Shown here: piece after piece, positions 45,161-54,716 of the stretch
Layout: every line of letters starts with the position of its first letter
How positions within the stretch are numbered: position 1 is the stretch's first letter
Assembly (NCBI RefSeq): GCF_039539485.1
Contig: NZ_BAABDF010000007.1
Coordinates: 1,054,001-1,118,000 of the forward strand
Length of the DNA: 64,000 nucleotides
DNA from: Celeribacter arenosi
GTDB taxonomy: Bacteria > Pseudomonadota > Alphaproteobacteria > Rhodobacterales > Rhodobacteraceae
Direction: 5' to 3'
The notes under the pieces: model-generated
What the model saw: the letters and a program-made list of their open reading frames with translations, nothing else
What the model was told of the DNA's origin: nothing
The model's database searches: none
Position numbers and translations under genes: made by a program

Positions 45161-45367
45161 TTATGCTGCGTCTTCGTCGAGGTCGATCTCGTCGGCCTGT
45201 GCGACGATTTCACGATCATCGTAGTGGCCGCAGGCGCCGCAAACGTGGTGCGGGCGCTTGAGCTCGCCGCAGTTCGGGCACTCGGACGGGTTGCCAGCAA
45301 CCAGCGAGTCATGGGAGCGACGCATATTGCGGCGCGAACGGGTGATCTTACTCTTGGGGACAGCCAT
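45161..45367 (-). CDS. rpmF: 50S ribosomal protein L32
   Basis: 68 residues. MAVPKSKITRSRRNMRRSHD is the conserved start. A zinc ribbon is formed by Cys30/Cys33 and Cys43/Cys46 (the C+ form). It is a component of the large ribosomal subunit. It is encoded between the DUF177 gene and plsX; the 214-base gap upstream may hold its own promoter. Confidence 0.97.
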   Translation of the reverse strand: MAVPKSKITRSRRNMRRSHDSLVAGNPSECPNCGELKRPHHVCGACGHYDDREIVAQADEIDLDEDAA

Positions 45368-45581
45368 GTCACAACCTCGGTCATTTTAGGGGCCGCGGAG
45401 GGCGCATCGCGCATCCGATCTAGTCCCGTTTCAATTCTATCTCTTTGCAACCGTCGCCGCCGTTGAACGGTGGGTTCGGCCGATTGGCCGACCGCCTGAG
45501 GCTGCGGGGTAAACGAAGCCGGGAACATACTCGGAATCGCGTTGGTTGCAAGTGTTTTGTTAGCCTTTTTTTTCGACCTTT

Positions 45582-46142
45582 TCAGCCGTCTTTTCCCAGC
45601 TTGTCACGCAGGGCTTTCAGGGCCGCAAAAGGTTTGGCGTCGGCGTCCGTCATAGCCTCTTTTCCCGCCTCTGTCACCTGAAGCGAAACCGGGGCCCCGT
45701 CGTCGGCGCGCGGGTAGTCGGGCAGGGCGAGCGCGAGGGCCTCTGCGGCCAGATCCGAGAGGTTCAACGTCGCCGGAAGGGGCTCGATCGTGTCGTCTTC
45801 GGGCATTTCGACGTCGCTGTCCTCGTCGATTTCCTCGTTCAGCTCGGCCAGATACCGCCGCTCAACGGGCGTCTCGATGCGCGTGGTCACCGGCGCGAGC
45901 GTGGCCACGCAGGGCTGCACGACCGTCGCGCCGAGTGTGGCGACGATTTCCCAGTCGCTTTTACCAAAGGGGCGAATTTCGCCTGAAAACCGCATTTTGC
46001 GCAGGGCGGATATATCGAGTTCCTCTGCGAGAGCATTCATGTGCTCGGCATCGGGAACAATCGTGAAGCGATGCGTGCGCGTTCCCTTAAGGTCCGCAAT
46101 TCGCAAAGATGTGTTCCATTCGGTCAATCCGTTGAGAGCCAT
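45582..46142 (-). CDS. yceD: DUF177/YceD-family protein
   Basis: 186 residues with the DUF177 character: acidic, with FSGEIRPFGKSDWEIVATLGATVVQPCVATLAPV (quoted blocks: GATVVQPCVATLAPV and LNLSDLAAEALALALPDYPR). The family is near-universally linked to rpmF and is implicated in 23S rRNA processing in some organisms; a role in the 50S subunit is inferred from this linkage. It is divergent from bamE. Confidence 0.9.
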   Translation of the reverse strand: MALNGLTEWNTSLRIADLKGTRTHRFTIVPDAEHMNALAEELDISALRKMRFSGEIRPFGKSDWEIVATLGATVVQPCVATLAPVTTRIETPVERRYLAELNEEIDEDSDVEMPEDDTIEPLPATLNLSDLAAEALALALPDYPRADDGAPVSLQVTEAGKEAMTDADAKPFAALKALRDKLGKDG

Positions 46143-46222
46143 TGGCCCGAGCCTCCTTGATCGCCACGCGGTAGTTCTATAAGCCGATTACGGATCAGGG
46201 CCGCATATGGCAAGAGGGGCAG

Positions 46223-46696
46223 ATGACGAGCAAAGCAAACTTCCACGCGGTCAGATCCGGCACGCGACTGGGTATGGCGCTGTTTGTATGCGTGTTTCTC
46301 ACCGCCTGTGTCGCCCAATTCCGCAACCACGGATATGTTCCCTCCGAAGAAATGCTTTCCGAGGTGATTGTCGGGGTCGACTCCAAAGATACCGTGGCCG
46401 ATGTGATCGGCCAGCCCGGGACAGAGGGGCTATTGGCCTCTTCGGGGTGGTACTACGTGCGGTCGCGTTTCAAAACCTTGGGCGCTTTCGAACCACAGGA
46501 AGTCGACCGCCAAATCGTCGCCATTTCCTTTGATGATCGTGGCGTTGTGACCAATATCGAGCGGTTCGGGTTGGAACAGGGGCGTGTAATCGCGCTTTCA
46601 CGGCGCGTCACGGAGTCCAATGTTCAGGGCGTTACGTTCCTGCAGCAGCTCTTTGGCAACCTTGGCCGCGTTTCGGCCGACCAGCTGATCCAGTAA
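46223..46696 (+). CDS. bamE: Outer membrane assembly lipoprotein BamE (SmpA/OmlA)
   Basis: 157 residues. The signal ends in the lipobox LTAC (Cys29). The mature part has the SmpA/OmlA block: EVIVGVDSKDTVADVIGQPG and WYYVRSRFKTLG, then VAISFDDRGVVTNIERF. BamE is a small BAM-complex lipoprotein stabilising BamD. It is divergent from yceD with an 80-base gap, as is usual in Alphaproteobacteria. Confidence 0.93.
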   Translation: MTSKANFHAVRSGTRLGMALFVCVFLTACVAQFRNHGYVPSEEMLSEVIVGVDSKDTVADVIGQPGTEGLLASSGWYYVRSRFKTLGAFEPQEVDRQIVAISFDDRGVVTNIERFGLEQGRVIALSRRVTESNVQGVTFLQQLFGNLGRVSADQLIQ

Positions 46697-46707
46697 CTTA
46701 CGGGGCC

Positions 46708-47115
46708 TCAGTTCTCGGTGGCGTTTTCGGACGGTGTGAACCGGATCGACACGCCGTTGATGCAGTAGCGCATGCCGGTCGGGGCAGGCCCGTCGGGAAA
46801 TACGTGGCCCAGATGCGCGCCACATTCCTCGCAATGGACCTCGGTGCGCACCATGCCAAAGGTCGTGTCACGGCTTTCGGCGACGGGTGCGTCGGGTTTT
46901 GGCGCATAGAATGATGGCCAACCACAGCCGGATTCGTATTTCGACTCTTGGGTAAACAGGGCCGCACCACAGCACGCGCAGGTAAATAGCCCCTCCGATT
47001 TCGGGAACCCGGGATGGGAAAAGGCGCGTTCGGTGCCGTGTTCGCGTGTCACGCGATAGGTTTCGGCATCTAACTCTTGACGCCACTGTTCGTCGGTTTT
47101 GGTGATTTTGCTCAT
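46708..47115 (-). CDS. msrB: Peptide-methionine (R)-S-oxide reductase
   Basis: 135 residues, MsrB fold. Zinc cysteines are Cys46/Cys49 (TCACC) and Cys95/Cys98 (HCEEC); the catalytic Cys118 lies in RYCINGVSIRF and Cys64 (SGCGWPSF) may resolve the disulfide. It repairs methionine-R-sulfoxide. It is convergent with bamE and divergent from olsB. Confidence 0.96.
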   Translation of the reverse strand: MSKITKTDEQWRQELDAETYRVTREHGTERAFSHPGFPKSEGLFTCACCGAALFTQESKYESGCGWPSFYAPKPDAPVAESRDTTFGMVRTEVHCEECGAHLGHVFPDGPAPTGMRYCINGVSIRFTPSENATEN

Positions 47116-47258
47116 GAAATCCTCTGGCCAAGCCTATGTCAGTAGAAATAGGCGGTTGATTTCTGACGACAAGCGGCGCGTGGTCAAGAAACCGTCACAT
47201 CTTGCGGGTTAGTGATTGCGAAACCATATTCATGGGGCTGGCTTGAGAGGGAAACACG

Positions 47259-48005
47259 ATGCTATCTCTACGAAAAGGGCGGTATTCGGTACGCTTTGCA
47301 CAGACCCCTGCGGATATCGTGGCGGCCCAGCGCCTGCGCTACCGTGCGTTTCTGGCCGACTCTCAAACGCACCCACAGGGTCTGGATGCGGACCAATTTG
47401 ACGACCTTTGTCAGCACGTCCTGATCGAAGAGCGTAAATCCGGCACGCTCGTCTGCACTTTCCGGTTTCTCGATCTTGAACGCGGGAGTGACATTTCGCG
47501 GTGCTATTCTGCACAGTATTATGGGCTCGAAAGTCTCGCCGATTTTGAGGGCCGGATGTTGGAGATGGGGCGTTTCTGTATACACCCCGACTGGCGCGAT
47601 CCCGATATTCTACGCGTCGCGTGGGGGGCGATGACGACCTATGTCGATGATCGCGGCGTCAAATTGCTCTTCGGGTGTTCATCTTTCCACGGCACCGAAT
47701 GGAAAGATCACGCCGACGCTCTCGCGATGCTTAAACACCGCCACATCGGCCCGAAACGGTTCCTGCCAAAGGTGAAGGCGCCGAACGTCTTCAAATTCGC
47801 GGCCCTGCTGCGTCGCAAACCCAATGCGAAACGCGCCATGTTGAAAATGCCGCCTTTGTTGAAAACCTATCTGATGATGGGAGGCTGGGTATCCGACCAC
47901 GCCGTGGTCGACCGTGATCTGGGCACGATGCACGTGTTTACGGGGGTGGAGATTGGCGCTATTCCACCTGCACGCAAAAAGCTTTTGCGGGCCGTGGCGG
48001 GGTAG
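47259..48005 (+). CDS. olsB: Ornithine acyl-ACP N-acyltransferase OlsB
   Basis: 248 residues, GNAT-like acyltransferase. Family blocks are AAQRLRYRAFL, LEMGRFCIHPDWRDPDILRV and GCSSFHGTEW. It attaches a 3-hydroxyacyl chain to ornithine to form lyso-ornithine lipid, a phosphate-free membrane lipid. The partner olsA, often adjacent in related genomes, is not here. Confidence 0.92.
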   Translation: MLSLRKGRYSVRFAQTPADIVAAQRLRYRAFLADSQTHPQGLDADQFDDLCQHVLIEERKSGTLVCTFRFLDLERGSDISRCYSAQYYGLESLADFEGRMLEMGRFCIHPDWRDPDILRVAWGAMTTYVDDRGVKLLFGCSSFHGTEWKDHADALAMLKHRHIGPKRFLPKVKAPNVFKFAALLRRKPNAKRAMLKMPPLLKTYLMMGGWVSDHAVVDRDLGTMHVFTGVEIGAIPPARKKLLRAVAG

Positions 48006-48061
48006 TCCGCCACAGTCCGGCTTTGCAACTCTTGGCGTTTTATTGACGTTAAATCAGTTGG

Positions 48062-48385
48062 TTAATAGACATTTTTAACCTCGATTTTGCGGGTTTTTGT
48101 CGCCGCGCCTTCGGGTTTTTGCTCACCTTCAATGGTCAGACTGTGACCATCCACGGTGATATCAAAATCCTCATACGTCATGCCGGGTAGCTCAGCGGTG
48201 ATGCGAATCTCCTCGTCGGTTTCGCTAATGTCGCTGTGCATACCAAAGTGGGGTTTTAACTGGAAAAGCCCGTCGTCAAAGGTGTCGAAGACATCCTCAA
48301 TCTGGTCACGTGGGGCCATGAGCGGATGATCTTCGCCTTTGGTGCCAAGCCAGGAAGTCGCAAGCCTTTGTCTCGCTTTCATCAC
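48062..48385 (-). pseudogene. Truncated Hsp20/α-crystallin small heat shock gene
   Basis: 107 codons. The N-terminal part and the first strands of the α-crystallin domain are clear (DISETDEEIRITAELPG, DFDITVDGHSLTIEG). The frame then ends after KIEVKNVY, before the second half of the domain and the C-terminal I-x-I anchor; normal family members are ~140-160 residues. The convergent gene ends 56 bases away, leaving no room for the rest in any frame. It is probably a deletion remnant, though a short form still expressed is possible. Confidence 0.7.
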
Positions 48386-48534
48386 TCAATCCTCCTGATT
48401 GAAGGTTACGCGCGACGATAGGGCCAAAATACAGGGGCGGCTTTGACGTCATTCCTGCCTGGAATGCACGGGGCACGCAGTTTGCCACCGTGTGATCCGT
48501 TGACCTTTCACGCGCCGCGCAGTAGCGGGATGGC

Positions 48535-50355
48535 ATGGCACGCGCACCCCTATTACAGCTCTCCGGTATTTCCCTCACTTTTGGGGGCGATCCCGTCTTT
48601 GCAGGTCTCGATCTTGTCGTGGAGGAGGGCGATCGCGTTGCTCTCGTCGGGCGAAACGGATCGGGTAAATCCACGCTGATGAAGGTCATGGCAGGACTGG
48701 TCGAAGTCGACCAAGGCACCTGCGTCCTCGGCCCGTCCGCCTCGGTCGGCTATATGGAGCAGGACCCCGACATGTCGGGTTTCGAAACGCTGGGCGATTT
48801 TGCATCCTCCGGTCTGGACCCGTCTGAAACCTATCGGGTCGACATGGTGGCCGAGGGGCTCAAATTCGATCCCTATGGTCCCATTGCAACCGCGTCTGGT
48901 GGTGAGCGGCGGCGCGCGGCCTTGGCTAAGCTTTTGGCCGAAGCGCCCGAATTGATGCTTTTGGACGAACCGACCAACCACCTCGATATCGAAGCGATTG
49001 CCTGGCTCGAAGAGGAATTGCGTCAAACCAAAGCGGCGTTTGTTCTGATTTCCCACGACCGTGCGTTTCTCAACCACCTGACACGGGCGACCTTGTGGAT
49101 CGACCGCGGTCAGGTGCGCCGTCAGGAAAAGGGTTTCGAGGCCTTCGAGGACTGGCGCGACAAGGTGATCGAAGAAGAGGACATGCAGCGCCATAAACTC
49201 GACCGCAAAATCAAGGCCGAGGCGAGATGGGCCGTCGAAGGCATTTCGGCACGCCGCAAACGCAATATGGGCCGCGTGCGCGCGCTCCATGACCTTCGCG
49301 CCGAACGCGCGGGCCAGATTCGTCGGCAGGGCACGGCGGCGATGGCGTTGGAAGTCGGCGAAAAGTCCGGCAAACGCGTCGTGGAGGCGGAAGCCATTAC
49401 CAAATCATTTGGTGACAAACAGATCGTGCGTGATTTTTCGATCAAAATCGCGCGTGGCGATCGGGTCGCATTTGTCGGGCCCAATGGTATCGGCAAAACC
49501 ACGCTGCTCAAAATGTTGACCGGCGAACTGGCCCCTGATTCCGGCACCGTCAAACTCGGCACGAAGCTGGAGATGGCCATTTTTGATCAGGCACGTTCCA
49601 ATATTCGCGAAGACCTCACCCTGTGGGAGGCGATGACCTCTGACAAGGATCTGCGGGTGTCGGGCAAGGCCGATCAGGTCATGGTGCGGGGCACGCCCAA
49701 ACATGTGGTCGGCTATCTAAAGGAATTTTTGTTCACCGATGCGCAGGCGCGCGCGCCCGTCGCGTCGCTTTCGGGCGGTGAAAAGGCGCGGCTTCTTCTC
49801 GCTAAAATCATGGCGCAGCCGTCGAACTTGCTGGTGCTCGATGAACCGACCAACGATCTCGACATCGAAACGCTCGACCTGTTGCAGGAACTTCTGACCG
49901 ACTTTGACGGGACCGTTCTGTTGGTCTCCCACGATCGTGATTTCATTGATCGCGTCGCTACGCAGACCATTGCGATGGAGGGGCAGGGTGTGGTGACGGC
50001 CTACGCGGGCGGATGGACAGATTACCTCTCGCAGCGCGGTGAAAAGGTGCGTGAGACGGCAAAGCATACACCCGCCAAGGCAACTGCCCCGCAGACCGCA
50101 ACATCAGAGGCTCCAAAGGCCAAAGACGTCCTGTCATTCACAGAAAAGCACCGTCTCGAAGCACTCCCGGCAGAGATTTCGCGCATTGAAGCCGAGATTG
50201 CAAAGCTGTCCGAATTGCTCTCTGATCCGGAGCTGTTTTCGCGTGAGCCGGTGAAGTTCAACAAGGCGACGCAAATGCTCACAGAGCGGCAAAATGCGCT
50301 GTCGCAAGCCGAAGAAGAATGGCTGCGCCTAGAGGAAAAGGCCGCCGCGAGCTGA
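48535..50355 (+). CDS. ABC-F ATPase (Uup-like)
   Basis: 606 residues with two ABC domains and no membrane part. Walker A loops are GRNGSGKST (residues 39-47) and GPNGIGKTT; signatures are SGGERRRAALA and SGGEKARLLLA; Walker B boxes are LLLDEPTNHLDIEA and VLDEPTNDLDIET. A linker between the domains and a C-terminal coiled coil (~535-600) are as in Uup. ABC-F proteins act on translating ribosomes. Uup is the closest type because of the coiled coil; antibiotic-resistance ABC-F is less likely. Confidence 0.93.
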   Translation: MARAPLLQLSGISLTFGGDPVFAGLDLVVEEGDRVALVGRNGSGKSTLMKVMAGLVEVDQGTCVLGPSASVGYMEQDPDMSGFETLGDFASSGLDPSETYRVDMVAEGLKFDPYGPIATASGGERRRAALAKLLAEAPELMLLDEPTNHLDIEAIAWLEEELRQTKAAFVLISHDRAFLNHLTRATLWIDRGQVRRQEKGFEAFEDWRDKVIEEEDMQRHKLDRKIKAEARWAVEGISARRKRNMGRVRALHDLRAERAGQIRRQGTAAMALEVGEKSGKRVVEAEAITKSFGDKQIVRDFSIKIARGDRVAFVGPNGIGKTTLLKMLTGELAPDSGTVKLGTKLEMAIFDQARSNIREDLTLWEAMTSDKDLRVSGKADQVMVRGTPKHVVGYLKEFLFTDAQARAPVASLSGGEKARLLLAKIMAQPSNLLVLDEPTNDLDIETLDLLQELLTDFDGTVLLVSHDRDFIDRVATQTIAMEGQGVVTAYAGGWTDYLSQRGEKVRETAKHTPAKATAPQTATSEAPKAKDVLSFTEKHRLEALPAEISRIEAEIAKLSELLSDPELFSREPVKFNKATQMLTERQNALSQAEEEWLRLEEKAAAS

Positions 50356-50468
50356 GGCGGGCGGGCGAAACACGGGCACGGTCCCCGATCATGCCGCCAA
50401 GTGTTTGAACAATTGCCATGGCCGCTCTGCGCGCTAGGGTGAACCAAAATCAATTAACGGAGCGGCAC

Positions 50469-51431
50469 ATGGCGCTTGAAGATGCGAAAGAACAAATCGA
50501 CCTCGCTTTCACCGGTTCGGGCAGGGGATTGGCCTTTGAGAATGCCTTTGGAGGCGCGCTATCGTTTTTGCGCCGCCGTTACACCAAAGACCTCGCAGGT
50601 GTTGATCTGGCCGTGACAGGCGTGCCCTTTGATCAGGCGGTGACCAATCGCCCCGGTACACGTTTAGGCCCGCGCGCAATCCGTGAGGCATCGGCTCTGC
50701 AGGCCTTTGATGCGCCCTATGGTTGGGGCTATTCGCCGCTCGATGAATTGAACGTCGTCGACTACGGTGATCTCGCCTTTGACTATGCCAATGTTGCCGC
50801 TTTCCCGCAGCGCCTGACAGACCACATTTCGACCATCCTCGCCGCGGGTTCGGGTAGCATCACCTTGGGCGGTGACCACTATATTTCTTTCCCGATTTTA
50901 AAGGCTTACGCGGAGAAGTTCGGACCAATTTCCCTGATCCACATCGACGCCCACTCCGACACATGGGCCGATGACGACATGACGCGGATCGACCACGGCA
51001 CGATGTTCTACAAGGCGGTGAAAACCGGCGTGATCGACCCTGCGACCTCTGTGCAGATCGGTATCCGCACCGACAACCCAGACACCATGGGGATCGAAAT
51101 TCTGGATGCCCGCACGGTTCACGAAAAGGGCACGGGCTTTGTCGCCGCGCGGGTCAAAGAGATCGTGGGCGAGCGTCCGTGTTACCTCACCTTTGATATC
51201 GACGCGCTCGATCCCGCATTTGCCCCGGGCACCGGGACGCCGGTGTGGGGCGGGCTGGCCAGTTGGCAGGCGGCGGCGTTGTTGCGCGATCTGGCCGGTA
51301 TTGACCTCAAAGGCGGCGACGTCGTCGAGGTTTCCCCGCCCTATGACACAACCGGTGCAACTGCGATTGCGGGCGCCCATGTCGCCATGGAACTGATCTG
51401 TCTGTACGGGTGGACCCGTCGAAAAGGATGA
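50469..51431 (+). CDS. speB: Agmatinase-family ureohydrolase
   Basis: 320 residues from the ATG at 50469 (GGAG upstream); an ATG at 50418 would add an uncharacteristic leader. The dinuclear manganese site residues lie in GGDHYIS, HIDAHSDTW and FDIDALDPAFAPGTGTP. It hydrolyses agmatine to putrescine and urea if a true agmatinase; related guanidino-acid hydrolases share these motifs, so the substrate is not certain. Its stop overlaps the DUF1499 start (ATGA). Confidence 0.88.
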   Translation: MALEDAKEQIDLAFTGSGRGLAFENAFGGALSFLRRRYTKDLAGVDLAVTGVPFDQAVTNRPGTRLGPRAIREASALQAFDAPYGWGYSPLDELNVVDYGDLAFDYANVAAFPQRLTDHISTILAAGSGSITLGGDHYISFPILKAYAEKFGPISLIHIDAHSDTWADDDMTRIDHGTMFYKAVKTGVIDPATSVQIGIRTDNPDTMGIEILDARTVHEKGTGFVAARVKEIVGERPCYLTFDIDALDPAFAPGTGTPVWGGLASWQAAALLRDLAGIDLKGGDVVEVSPPYDTTGATAIAGAHVAMELICLYGWTRRKG

Positions 51432-51850
51432 TGCGGATGCTTTGGGTTCTTCTTGCGCTTTTCGCGGCAGCACAGGCCTATGTGCGCTTGTCGCCCCTTG
51501 ATCCGGAGCGCTGGCATGTTGACCCCTTCGCGGCACCCGATCCCGATAGAAAGGGCGATTTGCGCCGCCTTGAGGTGCCATACCCGCCCGTGGAGGCCTT
51601 TGAACGGCTCGCAAATGAGGCACAGACCACGCCACGCACGCGCGTGCTCGCGGGCAGTGCGGGCGAACAGCGGATGACATTCGTGACGCGTAGCGCGTTT
51701 TGGGGTTTTCCCGATTTGACGACGATCGGTGTGCGCAGCAGTGATGCGGGCGCTGAAATTGCCATTCTGGCGCGACTGCGTTTTGGTGCCGCGGATCTCG
51801 GGGTGAACGGAAAACGCGTGTCTGCATGGATCGAGGGCGCGGGCCTCTAG
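51428..51850 (+). CDS. DUF1499 protein
   Basis: 140 residues from the ATG overlapping the preceding stop. A hydrophobic start (MLWVLLALFAAAQAYV) could be a membrane anchor or signal. The DUF1499 body includes LVFVTRSAFWGFPDL-like sequence (TFVTRSAFWGFPDLTTI) and GAEIAILARLRFGAADLGVN. The family has no established function. Coupled translation with the agmatinase gene is likely. Confidence 0.85.
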   Translation: MMRMLWVLLALFAAAQAYVRLSPLDPERWHVDPFAAPDPDRKGDLRRLEVPYPPVEAFERLANEAQTTPRTRVLAGSAGEQRMTFVTRSAFWGFPDLTTIGVRSSDAGAEIAILARLRFGAADLGVNGKRVSAWIEGAGL

Positions 51851-51907
51851 ACGGTCAAATACAAACACCGCTTGACCCATCGCCGCTCTCAGGGCAACAG
51901 ATCACGC

Positions 51908-52957
51908 ATGATACCCGAAGATCGTTTGCACCAAATTCTCCAACGCTTTGAATACATCGAAGCGGCCATGTCCCAAGGGACCGGCGATATCGCCGCCCTG
52001 GGGCGCGAGTATTCCGAGTTGAAGCCGGTGATCGACCAAATCCGCGCCTACCAAGACCTGTTGAGCCAGATCGGCGATGCAGAAGCGATGTTGGCCGATC
52101 CCGACATGCGCGAGTTGGCCGAGGAAGAACTCCCCGACCTCAAATCCCAATTGCCCGAAGCCGAGGAAGCGCTGCAGATTTCGCTCCTGCCAAAAGACTC
52201 TGCGGACAAAGGTTCGGCAATTCTGGAAATCCGTCCCGGGACGGGTGGTGATGAAGCGTCGCTTTTTGCCGGTGACCTTTTGCGGATGTATCAACGCTAC
52301 GCTGAAGCGCGCGGCTGGAAGTTCGAGATGATCGAACTTGCGGAAACCGAACTCGGCGGTGTGAAGGAAGCGATTGCCAATATCTCCGGCGACGGTGTTT
52401 TCGCGCGCATGAAGTTCGAAAGCGGTGTGCATCGCGTGCAACGCGTGCCCGAAACCGAAAGCGGCGGACGTATCCATACCTCGGCGGCGACGGTTGCGGT
52501 ACTGCCGGAGGCGCAGAACGTCGACATCGAAATCGCCGCCAATGACATCCGCATCGACACGATGCGCGCCAGCGGGGCCGGCGGACAGCACGTCAACACG
52601 ACTGACTCTGCCGTGCGCATTACCCATATTCCTTCTGGCATCGTCGTCACATCCTCCGAGAAATCCCAGCACCGCAACCGCGAGATTGCGATGAATGTTC
52701 TCAAGGCGCGCCTTTACGATATGGAGCGGCAGAAACTGCACGATGAACGCTCGGCCAGCCGGAAATCCCAAGTCGGGTCCGGCGATCGATCCGAACGTAT
52801 CCGCACCTACAACTTCCCCCAAGGCCGCATGACGGACCATCGTATCAACCTGACGCTCTACAAACTGGATGCGATCATGGGCGGCGATCTGGACGACATC
52901 GTGGATGCGCTCATTTCCGATCATCAGGCGGCGCTTCTGGCGGAGATGGAGGGGTGA
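51908..52957 (+). CDS. prfA: Peptide chain release factor 1
   Basis: 349 residues from the ATG at 51908. The GGQ catalytic motif is at 225-227 (ASGAGGQHVN) and the stop-codon reading PxT motif is PET at 181-183, which marks RF1 (UAA/UAG) rather than RF2. It overlaps prmC by 4 bases, its own modification enzyme. Confidence 0.97.
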   Translation: MIPEDRLHQILQRFEYIEAAMSQGTGDIAALGREYSELKPVIDQIRAYQDLLSQIGDAEAMLADPDMRELAEEELPDLKSQLPEAEEALQISLLPKDSADKGSAILEIRPGTGGDEASLFAGDLLRMYQRYAEARGWKFEMIELAETELGGVKEAIANISGDGVFARMKFESGVHRVQRVPETESGGRIHTSAATVAVLPEAQNVDIEIAANDIRIDTMRASGAGGQHVNTTDSAVRITHIPSGIVVTSSEKSQHRNREIAMNVLKARLYDMERQKLHDERSASRKSQVGSGDRSERIRTYNFPQGRMTDHRINLTLYKLDAIMGGDLDDIVDALISDHQAALLAEMEG

Positions 52958-53811
52958 ATTCGGTTCGCGATGTCCTTGTCACCGCGACCAAAACGCTTGC
53001 GGGTGCGGGGATCGAGGGGGCAGGGCGCGACGCGCGCCTTTTGATGTCTCATGCGCTCGACATTGCGCCCGACCGTCTGACACTGGTCCTGCCTGATCCC
53101 ATGCCCGAAGAGGCCGCCGAACGGTTCGCCACCTCACTGGACCGGCGCCTTTCCCGTGTGCCGGTTTCGCATATACTCGGCCGGCGTTCATTCTACGGTC
53201 GCGATTTCATAGTGTCCGGTGATGTTCTAGATCCGCGCCCCGAAACCGAAACACTGGTCATCGAAGCGCTGGCCAAACCCTTTACCGCCGTCTTGGATCT
53301 GGGCACCGGATCGGGGGCGATCCTTTTGACGCTTTTGGCCGAACAACCGCTCGCCAAGGGGCTCGGCACCGACACGTCCGAGGCCGCTCTGGCCGTCGCG
53401 CGCAGCAATGCAGAGCACATCGGGGTCGGATCGCGTGCCCGTTGGTTGCGCGCGGATTGGTTCGAAGGCGTCGAGGGAACATTTGACCTGATCGTGTCGA
53501 ACCCGCCCTATATTGCCGCCGATGAAATGGATGCATTGTCACCCGAACTGGCACATGAACCGCGCGGCGCCTTGACCGATGAGGCGGACGGTCTGTCGGC
53601 CTTTCGCACAATCATTTCACAGGCGCGCGGATTTTTGGGCCCGCGGGGTCGGCTCATCGTTGAAATCGGTCCCACACAGGGCAGCGCGGTTGCCGACATG
53701 ATGCTGGCGGCCGGATTTAAGGCAGTCAGGGTGCTCAGCGATCTGGACGGACGTGACCGCGTCGTGCGGGCGCAATTGCCAAACCCGCATCCGCGAAATG
53801 TGGGTAAATAG
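52954..53811 (+). CDS. prmC: Release factor glutamine methyltransferase PrmC
   Basis: 285 residues starting with a GTG that overlaps the prfA stop (GTGA). SAM-binding motif LDLGTGSGAILL and catalytic NPPY at 183-186. It methylates the GGQ glutamine of RF1/RF2. The prfA-prmC pairing is conserved. Confidence 0.96.
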   Translation: MNSVRDVLVTATKTLAGAGIEGAGRDARLLMSHALDIAPDRLTLVLPDPMPEEAAERFATSLDRRLSRVPVSHILGRRSFYGRDFIVSGDVLDPRPETETLVIEALAKPFTAVLDLGTGSGAILLTLLAEQPLAKGLGTDTSEAALAVARSNAEHIGVGSRARWLRADWFEGVEGTFDLIVSNPPYIAADEMDALSPELAHEPRGALTDEADGLSAFRTIISQARGFLGPRGRLIVEIGPTQGSAVADMMLAAGFKAVRVLSDLDGRDRVVRAQLPNPHPRNVGK

Positions 53812-54060
53812 CGTGTTTTGTGCCATAAAACGGCGCGACATCGCAGCGTAAAGCCCATTTTTGGTAAAAACTTCTTGTCTTGAACGCGGTAGCATGATTA
53901 CTGAACGGGCAACCGCAGGATGGAGGTCCCGCAGTTCGCGCCCCAGCACATAGGCAAGACGCTGAACGCTCCGCCGATTAGGGAGCTAGGGAAAACAAGC
54001 CACATGACGACTTGGCCGCCCTGTTTGGCAGGCCCACACAGGCTCGAAAGATAAGCATTT

Positions 54061-54681
54061 ATGAGATCCTCGAAAAATCGATCGCGGTCGAAGAACAATA
54101 ACCGCAACCGGACCGTCGGCAATGTCGTGAACCGTGTTTTTGACAGTTCAGGACCTGACGGTAAGGTGCGCGGCACGCCGCAACAGATCATCGACAAATA
54201 TAACCAGTTGGCCCGTGACGCGCAGCTCAGCAATGACCGCGTCGCCGCCGAAAACTTCCAACAACACGCAGAGCACTATCTGCGGCTTCTGGGTCAGGCC
54301 CAGAAAGAGATGGAAGCCGAACGTCTCGCCAAAGAAGCAGAACAGAACGAGCGTCGCGATCAGCAGGAACGTGAACGCCTCGAGCGCCAGAAACGGCGTG
54401 AGGAAGAAGATGCACGCTCGGGTCGTAAACCCGATGATGCGGGCAAGGATTCCAACGTGGTCTTCGTCGACGGCGACGGCGAACAGCCCGATGCAAATGC
54501 CGGTCTGGTGACGACGCCCGAGGGTGAACAGAAGCCACGCCGCGCGCGCAGCCCGCGAAAGCCGCGAAAGCCAAAAGACGAATCTTCGAACCAAAAACCC
54601 GCGGATCAGAATTCGGATCAATCCACTGATCGCGGTGCATCTGAGGGTTCCGGCGACGACGCACCCGCTGCGGCAGAGTAA
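54061..54681 (+). CDS. DUF4167 protein
   Basis: 206 residues. The N-terminal ~85 residues are the conserved DUF4167 domain (basic RSRSKNNNRNRTVGN, then FDSSGPDGKVRGTPQQIIDK). The middle is a highly charged coiled coil (KEMEAERLAKEAEQNERRDQ…), and the tail is basic then Ser/Asp-rich. The family is common in Alphaproteobacteria and of unknown function; the Arg/Asn-rich start suggests RNA binding. A 249-base upstream region with no gene precedes it. Confidence 0.9.
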   Translation: MRSSKNRSRSKNNNRNRTVGNVVNRVFDSSGPDGKVRGTPQQIIDKYNQLARDAQLSNDRVAAENFQQHAEHYLRLLGQAQKEMEAERLAKEAEQNERRDQQERERLERQKRREEEDARSGRKPDDAGKDSNVVFVDGDGEQPDANAGLVTTPEGEQKPRRARSPRKPRKPKDESSNQKPADQNSDQSTDRGASEGSGDDAPAAAE

Positions 54682-54716
54682 AACGACCGCGTGCAGTTAA
54701 AGGCGCGCGGTCTTTT
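54681..54716. terminator. Bidirectional terminator between DUF4167 and VOC genes
   Basis: GACCGCGTGC (54685-54694) pairs with GCGCGCGGTC (54703-54712), one G·T pair, loop AGTTAAAG. TTTT follows on the plus strand, and GTTTTA on the minus strand. It overlaps the VOC stop codon. Confidence 0.75.

Noticed and set aside
45473..45493. Hairpin GGTTCGGCC/GGCCGACC between yceD and rpmF as a terminator
   Set aside because: No T-run on either strand, and the flanking genes are expected to be co-expressed.
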